In this document: one piece after another, positions 6,081 to 7,258 of the stretch | Layout of the letters: every line of letters starts with the position of its first letter | How positions within the stretch are numbered: the first letter of the stretch is position 1 | Source: Promethearchaeota archaeon | GTDB taxonomy: Archaea > Asgardarchaeota > Lokiarchaeia > Sigynarchaeales > SOKP01 | Direction: 5' to 3' | Assembly (NCBI GenBank): GCA_016839425.1 | Contig: JAEOUI010000474.1 | Span: 1-7,258, forward strand | DNA: 7,258 nucleotides | Made by a program: the position numbers and the translations under genes | The notes under the pieces: generated by a model | Database searches by the model: none | What the model saw: only the letters and a program-made list of their open reading frames with translations | What the model was told of the DNA's origin: nothing

Positions 6081-6090
6081 TTAGATTTAC

Positions 6091-6951
6091 ATCGATTGGA
6101 ATCGAGCGGAAAGCAATCCCGAGCAAAAACAAAAAATTGAAGGCAAGTTCTTACTCGATCTTAGGAGTAAAGTAAATGATTTAGAGAGAGAATTGACCCA
6201 AAAAAGACAAGAATTAGTGAAAGTTATAGAAAACCTGGAATCCAAAACGGATCAACTTGGAATTACCAATAAGGAGCTAGAAAGATACAAAAAGGAGGTT
6301 TCGGTTCTTTCAGAAAAACTTTCTACAACAGAAACATATTTATCAAATGAAAAGTCCGAAAAAGAGCGTTTAGAGACCGAAGTAAGAAAGCTCTTATCAG
6401 AAAAATCCGATCTTGAAAATAAAAATTCCGAATTAGAAATAAAGATTAAAGAAGCAAACGATAAGATAAACGAGATGGGACAAAAAATCTCGGAAAAAGA
6501 CTTAGAAATCAACGAAATAAATACGAAAATGCAAGAAAAGCTCCTTGAGAAAGAAAAAATCCTCTTAGGGAAGGAGCAAGAAAAAGCAGATCTAAAAATT
6601 GAAATAGAAAAAGAATTTTCTCAAAAAGAACTTCAACATAAGTCCGAAATTGAAAACGAAATAACAAAAGTAAATCAAATGCTTGTCGAAAAAGACAATC
6701 AAATAGCAGATCTTAAAGCAAGTATTGAAACACAAATATCTACAAAAAACAAGGAAATCGAAGTAGTTAAGGCCGATTTAAAAGCTAACCTTTACGATAT
6801 TGACAAGCTCGTGGCAAAAAATCAAGAATTAGAATATAAAATGTCCGAATCTCATAAAGCCTTAGATAAAATGCAAAAAATTAAAGAAACAATGAGTATT
6901 AAGGGATTTTTATCCGATAAAGAGCTAGAAGATATTCTTCGAAGTGTTTGA
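6091..6951 (+). CDS. Long coiled-coil protein, start uncertain
   Basis: From about residue 20 to 265 the protein is almost entirely Lys/Glu-rich heptads (KVNDLEREL, ELERYKKEVSVLSEKL and similar), a long parallel or antiparallel coiled coil of the SMC-arm or tropomyosin type. No ATPase head, Walker motif, membrane helix or signal peptide is visible. It ends in a small non-coil tail, IKGFLSDKELEDILRSV. The frame is open from 6085. The first standard start in frame is the TTG at 6193 (252 residues), but that falls inside the heptads, which already run through LLDLRSKVNDLEREL upstream. With a GGTGAT box at 6075, the ATC at 6091 (DWNRAESNPEQKQ, 286 residues) is the better-placed candidate. It lies upstream of a methyltransferase gene on the same strand, 63 bases away. 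A scaffold role is possible; no function is assigned. Confidence 0.7.
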   Translation: MDWNRAESNPEQKQKIEGKFLLDLRSKVNDLERELTQKRQELVKVIENLESKTDQLGITNKELERYKKEVSVLSEKLSTTETYLSNEKSEKERLETEVRKLLSEKSDLENKNSELEIKIKEANDKINEMGQKISEKDLEINEINTKMQEKLLEKEKILLGKEQEKADLKIEIEKEFSQKELQHKSEIENEITKVNQMLVEKDNQIADLKASIETQISTKNKEIEVVKADLKANLYDIDKLVAKNQELEYKMSESHKALDKMQKIKETMSIKGFLSDKELEDILRSV

Positions 6952-6956
6952 ATTAA

Positions 6957-6965
6957 TATAAAATA
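6957..6965 (+). promoter_or_regulatory. Candidate TATA box of the methyltransferase gene
   Basis: TATAAAATA is a close match to the archaeal TATA consensus. It would start transcription near 6986, leaving a leader of about 28 bases before the ATG at 7015. It implies the methyltransferase can be transcribed separately from the coiled-coil gene. Confidence 0.4.
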
Positions 6966-6970
6966 CAATC

Positions 6971-6978
6971 CTTTTTTT
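6971..6978 (+). terminator. Short T-tract after the coiled-coil gene
   Basis: The sequence ctttttttaa lies about 20 bases after the TGA stop, with a second T-run (attttt) a few bases later. It could end the coiled-coil transcript, but it is short and sits between the TATA-like box and start of the next gene, so it may be only partly active. Confidence 0.3.
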
Positions 6979-7014
6979 AAACTTAATTTTTAGCCAAATT
7001 GATAAAGAAGAAAA

Positions 7015-7258
7015 ATGGTACGGCTTGAATGGAATAATAAAAAAAATATGTCAGAAGTTCTTGATAATTTAAAAAACAAATACGAAAATCAATTTAAAAA
7101 AATCAAGAATCCTCAAGATACCAACAATCAAAGATCGTCTATTTTAGATTCAAATTCAAGCGAATGGAGAAATATGTTATTTTGGGGTGATAATATTGAA
7201 GTCTTAAGTTTTTTGCTTCAAAAGTTTAGGGAAAGGATCGATCTAATATATATTGATC
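7015..7258 (+). CDS. Site-specific DNA methyltransferase, type III Mod-like (3' partial)
   Basis: Eighty-one residues are visible before the right edge. Residues 53-81 match the entry to the catalytic core of beta-class adenine-N6 or cytosine-N4 methyltransferases, as in type III Mod subunits: NMLFWGDNIEVLSFLL, then ERIDLIYID, which in the family continues as DPPF or DPPY. The window ends one base into the codon expected to be the first proline. In the beta class this motif precedes the S-adenosylmethionine-binding FxGxG, which should lie outside the window. The N-terminal 50 residues (MVRLEWNNKKNMSEVL) are polar and of unknown role. The ATG at 7015 is the first in frame after a TATA-like box, with only a weak purine stretch (gataaagaagaaaa) before it. 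A restriction partner may lie to the right; an orphan methylase is also possible. Confidence 0.8.
   Translation, partial: MVRLEWNNKKNMSEVLDNLKNKYENQFKKIKNPQDTNNQRSSILDSNSSEWRNMLFWGDNIEVLSFLLQKFRERIDLIYID

Larger units (their letters stand above)
5871..6084. other. Divergent intergenic region with promoters both ways
   Basis: This AT-rich stretch of about 214 bases lies between the membrane-protein gene (leftward) and the coiled-coil gene (rightward). It holds the leftward TATA box, a perfect ten-base palindrome TACAGCTGTA at 5930-5939, an imperfect inverted repeat (5923-5930 with 5948-5955) and, near its right end, TTTATAACTT at about 6040-6049 as a candidate rightward TATA element followed by a GGTGAT box. 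No RNA gene or open frame was seen. Confidence 0.5.

Noticed and set aside
6164..6183. GGAG followed by ATG-ATT-TAG inside the coiled-coil frame
   Set aside because: It encodes only two codons out of frame; there is no reason to call it an upstream open frame since it lies within the likely coding sequence.
6252..6512. Minus-strand open frame of 86 codons
   Set aside because: It mirrors the Lys/Glu heptads of the coiled-coil gene as Ser/Phe repeats, a typical shadow of such sequence.
6193..6951. Coiled-coil protein as an SMC or Rad50-type ATPase
   Set aside because: There is no Walker A, Walker B or hook/hinge motif; the length and sequence fit only the coiled-coil arm.
1..7258. CRISPR array, tRNA, rRNA or insertion sequence
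   Set aside because: No regularly spaced direct repeats, cloverleaf-like segments, conserved rRNA stretches or transposase-like proteins with terminal inverted repeats were seen.

Overview
The window most likely comes from an Asgard archaeon (Promethearchaeota), probably a Lokiarchaeia-like lineage. The DNA is AT-rich and gene starts look archaeal: some have GGAGGT or GGTGAT Shine-Dalgarno boxes, others have only a TATA-like box about 25 bases upstream. The gene content points the same way: a Rab/Ras-like small GTPase fused to a C-terminal module with an EFWGHCSNLQAW signature, a glycosylation-rich surface protein with a cytosolic zinc finger, and a three-winged-helix regulator. The taxonomic call rests on recalled family patterns and was not searched.

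Layout. (1) Positions 1-2084, plus strand: the C-terminal part of a surface protein (ectodomain, one membrane helix, cytosolic B-box/RING-like zinc cluster), cut by the left edge. It is followed 20 bases later by a protein with three predicted winged helices, and a T-tract terminator closes the pair. (2) Positions 2133-4345, minus strand: an apparent three-gene operon, transcribed in the order small GTPase, a 206-residue protein with a possible PC4-like domain, and a DUF123 (GIY-YIG-like) nuclease-family protein. The nuclease has a good Shine-Dalgarno box but no ATG, GTG or TTG at the right place; ATC sits there instead. (3) Positions 4560-5870, minus strand: a polytopic membrane protein with an acidic cytosolic tail, apparently leaderless. 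(4) Positions 6085-6951, plus strand: an almost wholly coiled-coil protein, again without an ATG start. (5) From 7015 to the right edge, plus strand: the first 81 residues of a beta-class (type III Mod-like) DNA methyltransferase, cut just before its DPPF/DPPY motif.

How the genes may work together. The surface protein and the winged-helix protein are likely co-transcribed and could form a sensor-regulator pair. The GTPase operon joins a nucleotide switch to a possible nucleic-acid-binding protein and a nuclease-fold protein. The most noteworthy points are the P-loop lysine-to-arginine change in the GTPase, the GTPase/PC4-like/DUF123 grouping, the membrane protein with a cytosolic zinc finger, and two genes whose best-supported starts fall on ATC codons behind Shine-Dalgarno boxes. 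All functional links between genes are inferred from position.
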